Shown: one piece after another, positions 50,801-56,654 of the stretch
How positions within the stretch are numbered: position 1 is the stretch's first letter
Layout: each line of letters begins with the position of its first letter
From: Trogon surrucura
Taxonomy: Eukaryota > Chordata > Aves > Trogoniformes > Trogonidae
DNA: 64,000 nt
Direction: 5' to 3'
Assembly: GCA_020746105.1 (NCBI GenBank)
Contig: CM036642.1
Coordinates: forward strand, 5,983,501-6,047,500
Notes under the pieces: model-generated
What the model saw: the letters and a program-made list of their open reading frames with translations, nothing else
What the model was told of the DNA's origin: nothing
Database searches by the model: none
Position numbers and translations under genes: made by a program

Positions 50801-51346
50801 GGCGACCACCCCTACGAGTGCGAGTTCTGCGGCAGCTGCTTCCGCGACGAGAGCACGCTGAAGGGCCACAAGCGCATCCACACTGGCGAGAAGCCCTACG
50901 AGTGCAACGGCTGCGGCAAGAAGTTCAGCCTCAAGCACCAGCTGGAGACCCACTACCGGGTCCACACGGGTATGTGCCGCGGCAGGGGGGTCTCCGGCGA
51001 GGTCGCCGGCGCTCGCGGATTGTCGGTTTGGCTGCTGGTTGCTCGGTTATCGGGATGCCGGGCGGTCGGTTGTCGCCCAGAGCCCCGGTGACCCTGGCTC
51101 TCCCCATGTCCCGCAGGCGAGAAGCCCTTCGAGTGCAAGCTGTGCCACCAGCGCTCCCGGGACTACTCGGCCATGATCAAACACCTTCGGACCCACAACG
51201 GTGCTTCCCCCTACCAGTGCACCATCTGCCTGGAGTACTGCCCCAGCCTCTCGGCCATGCAGAAGCACATGAAGGGCCACAAGCCGGAGGAGATCCCCAC
51301 CGACTGGCGGATAGAGAAGACCTATCTCTACCTCTGCTACGTCTGA
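4598..51346 (+). CDS. ZBTB16: ZBTB16 (PLZF) transcription factor, spliced CDS of six coding exons
   Basis: Coding exons are 4598-5856, 28153-28250, 35461-35547, 48852-49022, 50802-50969 and 51117-51346 (2013 bases, 670 residues plus stop; human PLZF is 673). All introns are GT-AG and phases agree at every junction. The ATG at 4598 has a good Kozak context (G at -3, G at +4) and an in-frame TGA at 4577. The N-terminus (about 6-126) is a BTB/POZ dimerisation and corepressor-binding domain; the charged-pocket residues Asp35 and Arg49 are present. An acidic run (EEEEE, 146-150) and a Pro/Ala/Ser-rich linker follow. Sumoylation-type Lys244 (LKTE) and Lys393 (MKTE) match known human sites. From Cys403 to near the C-terminus there are nine C2H2 fingers, the first split by intron 2. 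The family is a nuclear sequence-specific repressor recruiting NCoR/SMRT-HDAC, acting in limb and axial patterning, germline stem cells and NKT lymphocytes. Identification is near certain. Confidence 0.98.
8740..8900. other. AT-rich island, candidate conserved element
   Basis: This AT-rich block is set in GC-rich intron and has few CpGs apart from one ATCGATCGTCG patch. It has homeodomain-type cores (CTAATTG, TCTAATTGC) and a T-run. Enhancer function is inferred from composition. Confidence 0.3.
9660..9830. other. AT-rich island with HOX/CDX-like CAATAAA
   Basis: This block contains GCAATAAACGTGATAAATC (HOX/CDX and GATA-like cores), CATGTCACAG and ATGTTATTAG. It stands out from the GC-rich surroundings and is a candidate intronic enhancer. 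It shows no coding signal. Confidence 0.3.
10770..11110. other. AT-rich island interrupted by C15
   Basis: It contains CAATTAATGAG, AGTAATTACTAAATATTT and AGTTAATTTTAGTGG (homeobox-like cores). A C15 homopolymer at 10861-10875 sits in the middle. The length of such a run is often unreliable in assemblies. This is a candidate conserved element by composition only. Confidence 0.3.
15389..15779. promoter_or_regulatory. Pair of TGAGTCAT sites, one Maf-like
   Basis: TGAGTCA occurs at 15389-15395 and again at 15773-15779. The first is embedded in TGCTGAGTCATGCA, close to the Maf recognition element. The pair lies in ZBTB16 intron 2. Binding is not demonstrated. Confidence 0.25.
16104..16137 (+). 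repeat. Two-copy 15-base direct repeat
   Basis: CTGGCACCCTCAGCT occurs at 16104-16118 and 16123-16137, offset by 19 bases. It is a small local duplication in intron 2. Confidence 0.7.
17620..17900. other. AT-rich island with repeated CTCGCAAGATT
   Basis: CTCGCAAGATT appears twice about 30 bases apart (near 17670 and 17700), followed by an AT-rich stretch with GTAATTATAAACAG. This may be a conserved element; no coding potential is recognised. Confidence 0.3.
21860..22160. other. Candidate conserved enhancer in intron 2
   Basis: About 300 bases of AT-rich, low-CpG sequence contain AACCACAA (RUNX-like), CATTATCAG (GATA-like), CCTTTGTAG (TCF/SOX-like) and TGTTAATTAATCC (homeodomain). The density of developmental motifs contrasts with the flanks. 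Conservation is inferred, not shown. Confidence 0.35.
24430..24790. other. Candidate conserved enhancer in intron 2
   Basis: This AT-rich block of about 360 bases is almost CpG-free in its second half. It has TGTTGACATAAATTTGG, GGCAATAAATGG and AAAAGTAATCAAACAG. The composition is typical of vertebrate developmental enhancers. There is no exon signal. Confidence 0.35.
25590..25910. other. Candidate conserved element in intron 2
   Basis: This AT-rich block has CACATATTGATC, TTTCAATCATATTTTGC and GCAGATAAAGCG (GATA-like AGATAA). It is distinct from the GC-rich neighbours on both sides. Confidence 0.3.
26130..26560. other. Candidate conserved enhancer in intron 2
   Basis: The richest part is 26320-26550, with CTAATTAAAAATGCAAA (homeodomain/POU), GCAGATAAATCC (GATA/OTX-like), CCTTTGGATTG and TGATTAATAATTACATTA. 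It lies about 1.6 kb upstream of the next exon. No coding frame fits a known family. Confidence 0.35.
28153..28250 (+). CDS. ZBTB16: ZBTB16 exon 3 (rest of zinc finger 1, zinc finger 2)
   Basis: The acceptor is CCCCCAG at 28152 and the donor is CAG|GTGGGT at 28251 (98 bases). It encodes the His half of finger 1, then finger 2 (CELC...H...H with [16 protein letters not shown]), and ends one base into the next codon. It matches the human order exactly. Confidence 0.96.
29062..29190 (+). repeat. Degenerate minisatellite, unit about 32 bases
   Basis: The core GATGCTGGTCCCC recurs with variation at 29066, 29099, 29131, 29163 and 29178 (spacings 33, 32, 32 and 15). GC-rich minisatellites of this kind are common in bird microchromosomal introns. 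Confidence 0.75.
29275..29289. promoter_or_regulatory. GRE-like inverted repeat
   Basis: GGTACAGTATGTACA is two nGTACA half-sites inverted with a 3-base spacer, the geometry used by glucocorticoid, progesterone and androgen receptors. The second half departs from TGTTCT at two positions. Confidence 0.4.
30148..30162. promoter_or_regulatory. Consensus glucocorticoid response element
   Basis: AGAACACACTGTACC is the exact reverse complement of the classical GRE form GGTACAnnnTGTTCT. It sits in a locally AT-richer block (about 30098-30290) in ZBTB16 intron 3. ZBTB16 is a known strong glucocorticoid and progestin target in mammals, so the location is meaningful. Binding here is inference. Confidence 0.55.
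31281..31400 (+). repeat. Purine-rich minisatellite, unit about 27 bases
   Basis: GGGAGGAAG starts at 31281, 31308, 31334, 31361 and 31381 (spacings 27, 26, 27 and 20), with GTGATGG-type filler between. It is almost pure purine on this strand, so triplex or slippage is possible. A (TAA)n run lies nearby at 31618-31634. Confidence 0.8.
31690..31850. other. Candidate conserved element with AP-1 site
   Basis: This AT-rich block has AAATTGTAATTGGCTGACTT, an AP-1 TGACTCA at 31762-31768 inside TTTTAATGACTCATAATAAC, and GCCATTATGG. It is likely regulatory by composition only. Confidence 0.35.
33711..33725. promoter_or_regulatory. GRE-like site, first of a pair
   Basis: AGAACACACAGTCCT has one perfect half-site (AGAACA). 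On the other strand the second half reads AGGACT, one mismatch from RGnACA. It lies 114 bases from a second GRE at 33825. Confidence 0.45.
33825..33839. promoter_or_regulatory. GRE-like site, second of a pair
   Basis: TGTACTCATTGTTCT has a perfect TGTTCT half and a TGTACT half, close to the well-known tyrosine aminotransferase-type GRE. Paired GREs usually act cooperatively. Confidence 0.45.
34980..35290. other. Candidate conserved element upstream of exon 4
   Basis: This AT-rich block lies about 170-480 bases before exon 4 and has ATGCTAATGAAACGC (POU-like), CATTGATGTTTAATGA and AACTAATATTTAATTTATTCC. It may be an enhancer or splicing-related sequence. Confidence 0.3.
35461..35547 (+). CDS. 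ZBTB16: ZBTB16 exon 4 (zinc finger 3)
   Basis: The acceptor is CTCCCCAG at 35460 and the donor is CCG|GTACGT at 35548 (87 bases). It encodes the linker AGAKAL and finger 3 (CDQC...HRQTH). It is phase 1 on both sides, so skipping it would remove exactly one finger without a frameshift. Confidence 0.96.
38090..38345. other. Candidate conserved enhancer with GATA and FOX motifs
   Basis: This AT-rich block has two AGATAA sites (38266-38271, 38290-38295), a forkhead-like TGTTTATTG (38225-38233), GGCGATAATTTGCC and TTAACTTGTCAC. It has very few CpGs amid GC-rich flanks. Closely spaced GATA and FOX motifs suggest a real enhancer. Confidence 0.4.
40320..40495. other. AT-rich island, candidate conserved element
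   Basis: It contains CCTTTAATTTTCCTG, TACTATTTAAAGCG and CTTTAATTCTAGATG. It is short and sharply bounded by GC-rich DNA. No exon is recognised. Confidence 0.3.
42880..43275. other. AT-rich island, candidate conserved element
   Basis: About 400 bases of AT-rich sequence include AATAAAGTCTTTCTC, CATATCAAAGGATCATTAG (TCF/SOX-like), and AAATTAAAAAGCAAC. It may be more than one element. No coding similarity is seen. Confidence 0.3.
45560..45900. other. Candidate conserved enhancer in intron 4
   Basis: About 340 bases of nearly CpG-free AT-rich sequence contain CCAATTTAATTGCAAG, GTTTACTAATTATCC (forkhead beside homeodomain), TGCCAATGAAGC and GTCTGATTAAATCGG. It is one of the cleanest enhancer-like blocks in the window. 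Confidence 0.4.
47548..47573 (+). repeat. T26 homopolymer
   Basis: This is an uninterrupted T run in intron 4. It could be the reversed poly(A) of an old retroposed sequence, but no element body was recognised beside it. Its exact length is unreliable. Confidence 0.8.
48130..48330. other. Candidate conserved enhancer before exon 5
   Basis: This AT-rich block has TCTAGATAATTTTG, an AP-1 TGACTCA at 48247-48253, GCATTTATTTGCTTAATC and AACAAATTGTTTAATAAC. It lies about 0.5-0.7 kb upstream of exon 5. Confidence 0.35.
48852..49022 (+). CDS. ZBTB16: ZBTB16 exon 5 (zinc fingers 4 and 5)
   Basis: The acceptor is CGCACAG at 48851 and the donor is CAG|GTACGG at 49023 (171 bases). It encodes fingers 4 (CLLC...H...H) and 5 (CSEC...H...H). 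Being phase 1 on both sides, it is a symmetric exon. Confidence 0.96.
49023..50801 (+). other. ZBTB16: ZBTB16 intron 5 (1.8 kb)
   Basis: The first part is GC-rich. An AT-rich island at about 50100-50480 is described separately. No exon is recognised. Confidence 0.8.
50100..50480. other. Candidate conserved enhancer in intron 5
   Basis: About 380 bases of AT-rich sequence include AATATTTAAATATTCATG, CATGAACAAAGTC (SOX-like AACAAAG), TTGTAATTACAGTG (homeodomain), GTAGGTCATTGTGG (nuclear-receptor AGGTCA) and CTATCTTTATTGTCC (GATA-like). It ends about 320 bases before exon 6. Confidence 0.4.
50802..50969 (+). CDS. ZBTB16: ZBTB16 exon 6 (zinc fingers 6 and 7)
   Basis: The acceptor is CTTGCAG at 50801 and the donor is CGG|GTATGT at 50970 (168 bases). 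It encodes fingers 6 (CEFC) and 7 (CNGC), joined by the canonical HTGEKPYEC linker. The C-terminal fingers carry most of the DNA-binding specificity in this family. Confidence 0.96.
51117..51346 (+). CDS. ZBTB16: ZBTB16 exon 7, coding part (zinc fingers 8 and 9, C-terminus)
   Basis: The acceptor is CCCGCAG at 51116 after a 147-base intron (50970-51116). The exon encodes fingers 8 (CKLC) and 9 (CTIC) and the conserved tail ending YLYLCYV, with stop TGA at 51344-51346. Confidence 0.97.
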
Positions 51347-53482
51347 GGGAGGAGGCGCAGGGGCGGCGGGGCTGAGTGGCGGAGGACTGGGCAAAAAAAA
51401 AACCACCACCAAACCCGCAGCGTCCACAGCCTTGTTTGTTTTCGGTTCTCGTTCGTCGCTTCTTGCCGGAAGGATCCCAGGGCCGGGGCACGCACCGGCC
51501 CCAGCCCTGTCATCTGTGCCCCCCTCCCCATCCGCCCTCGCGCGGCGGCTTGCGGCCCACGGGGGTCACTCCCCGGCCAGCCCAGCCCCTCCGTCACCGC
51601 TGCCATGACCGAGACCCGAGAGCGTGCGCGTGGCCGGCGCTTCGGGAAGGCTTTAATTTCTGGCATCTCTGTCACCACGCAGACCCCGCTGCCTCGCTGA
51701 GGGGACCCCAGCTCGCACATGGGGCTCGGACCCTGTTTCGGGAGGGTTCCCAGCCAGAGGAGGATGTTTGGGGTGGGGAGCAGGAACTGAGCCAGGCCGC
51801 CTGGCAACGTTGGCCAAGGTCTGGGTGGGCTGGAGGGGTGCCCAGAGGCTGCCCCCCACCCCGCCCTGACCAAAGACCTCTCTATGCATTTCCCCTGCCT
51901 TCCCGGGGGGCGAGGGTGAAGCCCCCCACGGGGAGATGCAACTGGTTTGGTGATGCGCGGCCGGTGCCGCTGGTGTGCGGCATTGCTCGGAAGGGGAGGA
52001 TCCTCTTCCTTCTGCTGATCTGGGGTGCCGGGAGGTGCCGAGCGCGGCGCTGAGCCCGGCCCTCAGCTGCAGGAGCCCGCAGGCAAGGGGTGCCCGGTGG
52101 CAGGCGGCTTCGCTCGCCGCTTTTTGGTTTTTGCTTTTCGTTCGGTTTTTCTGAACTTTCTTTTGGAATATTTCCGCGTTTAGCACATTTTACTTGAAAT
52201 TACCTCGTTTTTTTGTGACCTCATGAGCTTTTATTGATTTGGGGGGGGACGGGGGGCGGCGTGGCTGGGAAGGCACTGGCCACGTGCCCGGCGGCGGTGG
52301 GCAGCGCGGCGCCGTCGTCCCTGCCGGCCTCCCGTTGTGCATTATCCTTACCAAAACTGGTATTTTTTGCCCGACCCTGTGGGGCCGGGGGCGTCAGTTC
52401 TGAAGCTACCTCTTGTGTTCGTTTTTGTTGTGTTTCTCCTTTGCGGTCGCGGAAGCGGGCTCTGCGGTCCCCATCCCGCGTGGCGCCTGTGGTTGCGGCC
52501 TTTTTTTTGTCGTTTTGCTGCGTTTCGGATGAAAAGTGGGGAAGAAGAGTCAGGGGAAACGGGACGGTGTCTGCATGCGCTTCGGAGGGATGCCGATGGC
52601 CCCTCGGGGCCCGCGGTGCCCGTCCCACCCCTCCGTCCAACGTTGCGTCCCGGTCGGGCTTTGCCTGTGCGTGGGACCTCTGCTGCTCCGCGCAGGGCGG
52701 ATGCCGCTGTTGGACAATCCGGGATGTGACTGTGGAGAGTGGCTTGTTTCAATTGTTGTGCCTAAGAGAAAAAGAGGAAGGAAAAGAAAAAAAGCTAAAA
52801 AAAAAAAAGAAAAAAGAAAAAAATAGAAAGAAACCCAGTTCTTTCACATGGAAAGTTGCTGCAATTCCTGGTGCGTGCGTGGTTGCTCCGCGTGGCGCCC
52901 GGCGCCGCTGGCCACGGGCGCCGCGGTGCCGCCGAGCTCGTGTGGCTTTTTTTTGTTTTGCTTTAACCTGCCCTGCCATCCCGCCGTCCCTCTCCCTCAG
53001 TGCCGCAGCCTCCCGGCTGCGACGGCGTCGGGATCGGCATCGGCACGATGCCGCCGCGCACCCGTTTGCCGTGGCGTGGCCCCCCGCCACCCCCCCCATA
53101 TATATAAGTATATATATGTGTTTTGATAGCAGTGAGGACCAAGCGCCCCGCAGGGCCCCGCGGCCCCGGGCTCCCCTCCCCTGGCTTGTCGTCGGTGTCG
53201 TGAGCGCCCGCCTGCCCGTCCCGTCGTCGCTCTGTGTTGCCGCTCGTGGTTCGGGTCCGTCGCTGTCCTCGTTCCGTCTACCTCAGCACCTCTCTGAGCC
53301 CGGGCGCAGAAGGTGCCCCAGTTCCCCTTTGGTTTTTCTCAGAGTATCTATCGGCTCCTATTTTTTGTACGACTTTCTCCCCGCCCTGCCCTTCCCCTTG
53401 CCGTTCGCTCCCTTGCGGTTCTGCTTGCGAGTCCTCTCTGTCCTCTAGCCACAGATGCCGTTAGTTGAAAGTTTCCTGAAAA

Positions 53483-53488
53483 AATAAA
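53483..53488 (+). terminator. ZBTB16: Internal poly(A) signal AATAAA
   Basis: AATAAA is followed about 15 bases later by a genomic A-run, so short ZBTB16 transcripts may end near 53505. The A-run also makes internal oligo-dT priming likely. Confidence 0.4.
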
Positions 53489-53876
53489 GAAAAAACATTA
53501 AAAAAAAAAAAAACCCAACAGTTGTGGTGTCTCCTAGTTGCAGCTCTCCGCATCTGCCTTCGTCCTGTGTAGATTCAGATGCATTTCTTTGTAAGACTTC
53601 AGTGTTTCTGACAGAGGAAGAAAAAAAAAGATTAAAAAAAAACAAAAAAAAAAGGAAAAAAAAGAAGAAGAATATACTGCTGCAGGTTTTTTTCTCTCCA
53701 TGTGTCACTAAGTGAAGTTCGTGCCTTCTATAGCAAAGAGAATATTTTTTACATCCTACTAACGGTAGATTTTTTTGTAGTGAACATTTTTTGTATTTTT
53801 ATTTATAAGTCTCATAAGGAAAATAGCAATGTTCAGTTGTATACCTTGAATCTGCAGTTAGAAAACAAAAACAACC

Positions 53877-53882
53877 AATAAA
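53877..53882 (+). terminator. ZBTB16: Distal poly(A) signal AATAAA of ZBTB16
   Basis: AATAAA sits at the end of a long AU-rich stretch and is followed by a GT/CT-rich region (53890-53930), the usual downstream element. Cleavage is expected around 53895-53905. Confidence 0.65.
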
Positions 53883-53905
53883 GTTAATTCCGTTGTCTCG
53901 GCCTG

Positions 53906-56445
53906 ACGTCTCCTGTTCCTGTGCCTGCCGGGAGGAGGAGGAGGATGAGGAAGGATGCATCGCACCAGCCAGGGCAAGCCGTGGGGGGACCCGTGGTGGT
54001 GAGTTTGGGGGTGCTGACTCGGCCCCCCTGGGGCTGCGGTGGGGAGCAGGGGGGTCCCCATCCCTAAAGCAACCCTGACGGGTGGGGGGGAGCCTCCGCG
54101 ATGCCGTGGTCCCCGTGGTGGGAGCGGACCCGCGCCCCTCGTCCCGGGACGCGTGTCGCGCCGCTGCCTGCGCGCCTCGCCGGGGAGCCCGGCGAGTTCG
54201 CCTCAATGAAAGTGAACTCGTTCATTTAAACCTGCCTGCCGAGCAGGCTGCCCCCCGCTGCGTTAATTATCCTGTAGTTCTCGACTGATTGCTGTACACT
54301 AAGCTTAAGCCCTCCTTTATTTATTTACTGACTACATTAGCGGCAGCGCCTGCACCGCTTTTGTGCTGCGGGGAGCTGTACGGCGCGCCACAGCGGGGCC
54401 ACGAGGGCGCTGCCGGCGTCGCCCAGCCGTGCCCGCGCCCCACTGGGTGTTACGGGGCGGTGAGACATTAGTTATGGCGTGGTCTGGAGTTGCTGGGCAC
54501 AAAGCGTCACTTTTTCTGGGGCTGCCACGTGTGCTGGCCTCGAGGCTGCGCTCGTCCCGAGCCCTGGGGCCTCCGGGTGGGTCTGGGGGGCTGCGGGCAC
54601 ACCCCTGCATCCAGGCCGTGGTCCCTGCCCGCTGGAGCTCCCCCTCGCCCAGGGGGCTTGGGGCGGGTGAGGGAGAACTTGGGTCCCGGGTCGGGCGGGC
54701 AGAGGTGGTCCCTGCGAGGAACCGGCTTCTGCGGCAGCGTCCCCAGGAGAAGGGGGGTCGAACCCCCTCCCCAGCGCTTGGCCTGGTACAAAGGCGTTCT
54801 CATAATAACGGGGAAATTGTCGTAGGACCGGGCCTTTGTCTGCACACTCGCGCAGCAGCTGGGAGCGATTATGCCGCAACAATGTTCTGTTCCATCAACA
54901 TTATGTCCTCATTAAACCTTTATTAGGAGATTAGATTCAGATTTATTGATATTTTTTTTTTATTTTTTTTTTCCAAAGAGGGAAATCCAGGCTCCTCTCA
55001 GAGAGATGCCTGGAACTTTTTTCCCCACGCGTGGCACTTCCCAAAGCAGTGAGAGGGCAAAGGGAGAACCCGGATCCTCCCTCCGGCGCGGGCAGCCTCC
55101 TCTCCCTGGGCAGAAGGACGGCTGAGCTGCGCGAGGGGGTTAGGTCGGGCGTGGAACGGCTGCCTAGCACGGGGAAGGACGAGGACCGAGCAGCCACCGA
55201 CGTGGTCCACAGGATGCGGCGGCACAGGTGAGCATCTCGCGCTGGGGCGGCCACGGTCCCAGCAGGCAGGAGAGGGATGGTGAGGCCGGCGCAAGGGTCC
55301 TGCTGCCCCAACCTGAGCGGGTGGCGTCGCGCACCCGGGTCAATGGGCCCATTGGATTTGTCTGTTGGAGCGTTTGATGTTACACGAAGGCGGCTCATTC
55401 CAGAGGGTGTTAATTGCCCGCCGCAGTGATCAGGTCTGTAGCGCCATCGATCTCGGCAGGATCAATGGGCTGATTTAGTGTCTCACGAACTCTTTAACTG
55501 GACACCTCATCAATAGGCAGCCACTTACAGACCATCAGCGCATTAGCGCAGGCAGGAGCCGGCACAGCCCGCTCCACCCGTCCTCGGCACCCTTGTCACT
55601 CAGCGGGGAGTTTTCCTGCAGCTGACGGCTCCGGGAGGCCGAGCAGGGCCCCAGGTCCAGGTGGTGGGCGCAGGAGAGCTGGGTGCTGTCAGCCCACCGC
55701 AGCCTGACCACACGCGGTGACATCTCCTGGGCACAGGATGGGCCCTGCCACGGTCTCCAGCACTCTGGGGGATGGTGTCCGCCCTGGTTGCTCAGGTACG
55801 TTACCAGCGCGGGTGGAAGGCTGCACCTTCACAGGGTCTCGGGCAAGCTTGGTGGGGCAGGGGACCACCCCAACAACACCGTCGGTGTTTCTTGTCCCAG
55901 CCCTGGCTATGGGACGAGAGTGGGCACGTTGTCGGGCGGTTTGTCCCTGTGGTTTGGGCTCAGTCCCTGCTCCAGGATGCGGCCAGCGGTTCTCTCATCT
56001 CACCCTGGTGCCTCTGCCACCGGGCATGGGTGGGGAGCGGGAGCAGGGGGCACTGGCAGCCGTGGGTGACCCTGCGGAGCCGGTCCCCTTGGCACCCGGT
56101 CCGTTCGCCGTCGGTGGGCCCTGGTTCTCTCGCTGTTTCCCGGGCCAGGAGTGTGCTGGGGACGTGCTGGGGGTACTGGGGTCGGACCCCCGGGCAGGGG
56201 CGGTACCGGGGCTGGGTGCGGGGCCGGGGCGACGGGGCCGCTGTCCGCGGTGCTGAAGCGGCGGTGCCCCTGTCGCCCCGGTCGGTGGCGGGGACGGCAG
56301 GATCGCGGCAGAAGGCTTGGGCGGGGGTCGCGGGTTACTCGGCGGTTGCTCCTCAGCTCTGCCTTCGCGCCCGGGTGGGAAGGCACCGGTGGGTCCCCGG
56401 GGGCAGAGGAGCAGCGCCGGGGGGTCCCCCGAGGGCGGGGGTCAC
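53906..56445. other. Convergent intergenic region, includes HTR3A 3'UTR
   Basis: This lies between the ZBTB16 poly(A) site and the HTR3A stop. Minus-strand AATAAA (plus TTTATT) occurs at 54919 and 54942 and could end HTR3A transcripts, giving a 3'UTR of about 1.5 kb; no nearer signal was noticed. AT-rich islands lie at 54180-54330 and 54880-54960. A moderate island at 55340-55550, with repeated CAATGGGC, looks conserved. The remainder is GC-rich with no recognised gene. Confidence 0.5.
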
Positions 56446-56654
56446 TCAGGCGTCCCGCCACACGGACCAGAGGGTGCCCAGCGTGACGCTGTAGGCCAGG
56501 ACGGCCGCCAAGTACGCCCGGAAGAGCAGGACGTCCAACACGTAGCCAACCTGCAGCCACTCGCGGGCCACGTCGCGAAACTCCTCGCGCCTCTCCAGGA
56601 AGCGGCGGATGGCAGTGACCTCGCGCAGCATGCCGTGCACTGCCGAGGAGCCCT
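56446..56654 (-). CDS. HTR3A: HTR3A exon 9 (MA helix, M4, stop); possible 5' extension to 56736
   Basis: This encodes the end of the M3-M4 loop, the MA helix ([11 protein letters not shown]) and M4, with stop TGA at 56448-56446. The acceptor at 56656-56655 (CCTGGGCAG after a C-rich tract) keeps the frame with exon 8. An alternative acceptor at 56738-56737 would add 82 bases of coding-like sequence beginning [11 protein letters not shown], in the same split-codon phase as human. It then loses frame at a C7 run (plus-strand G7, 56662-56668) unless one base is in excess. Confidence 0.8.

Larger units (their letters stand above)
51347..53905 (+). other. ZBTB16: ZBTB16 3'UTR (end approximate)
   Basis: About 2.5 kb lies between the stop and the last poly(A) signal. 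The first two thirds are GC-rich and the last 500 bases turn AU-rich with long A and T tracts (around 52791-52830, 53503-53516 and 53621-53670). A TA microsatellite lies at 53097-53118. A long open frame through 52234-53448 has no family signature and is treated as chance. Confidence 0.75.

Noticed and set aside
52234..53448. 404-codon open frame in the ZBTB16 3'UTR
   Set aside because: It contains long Lys runs from A-tracts and no recognisable domain, and it lies downstream of the complete PLZF stop. It is chance openness in GC-rich DNA.
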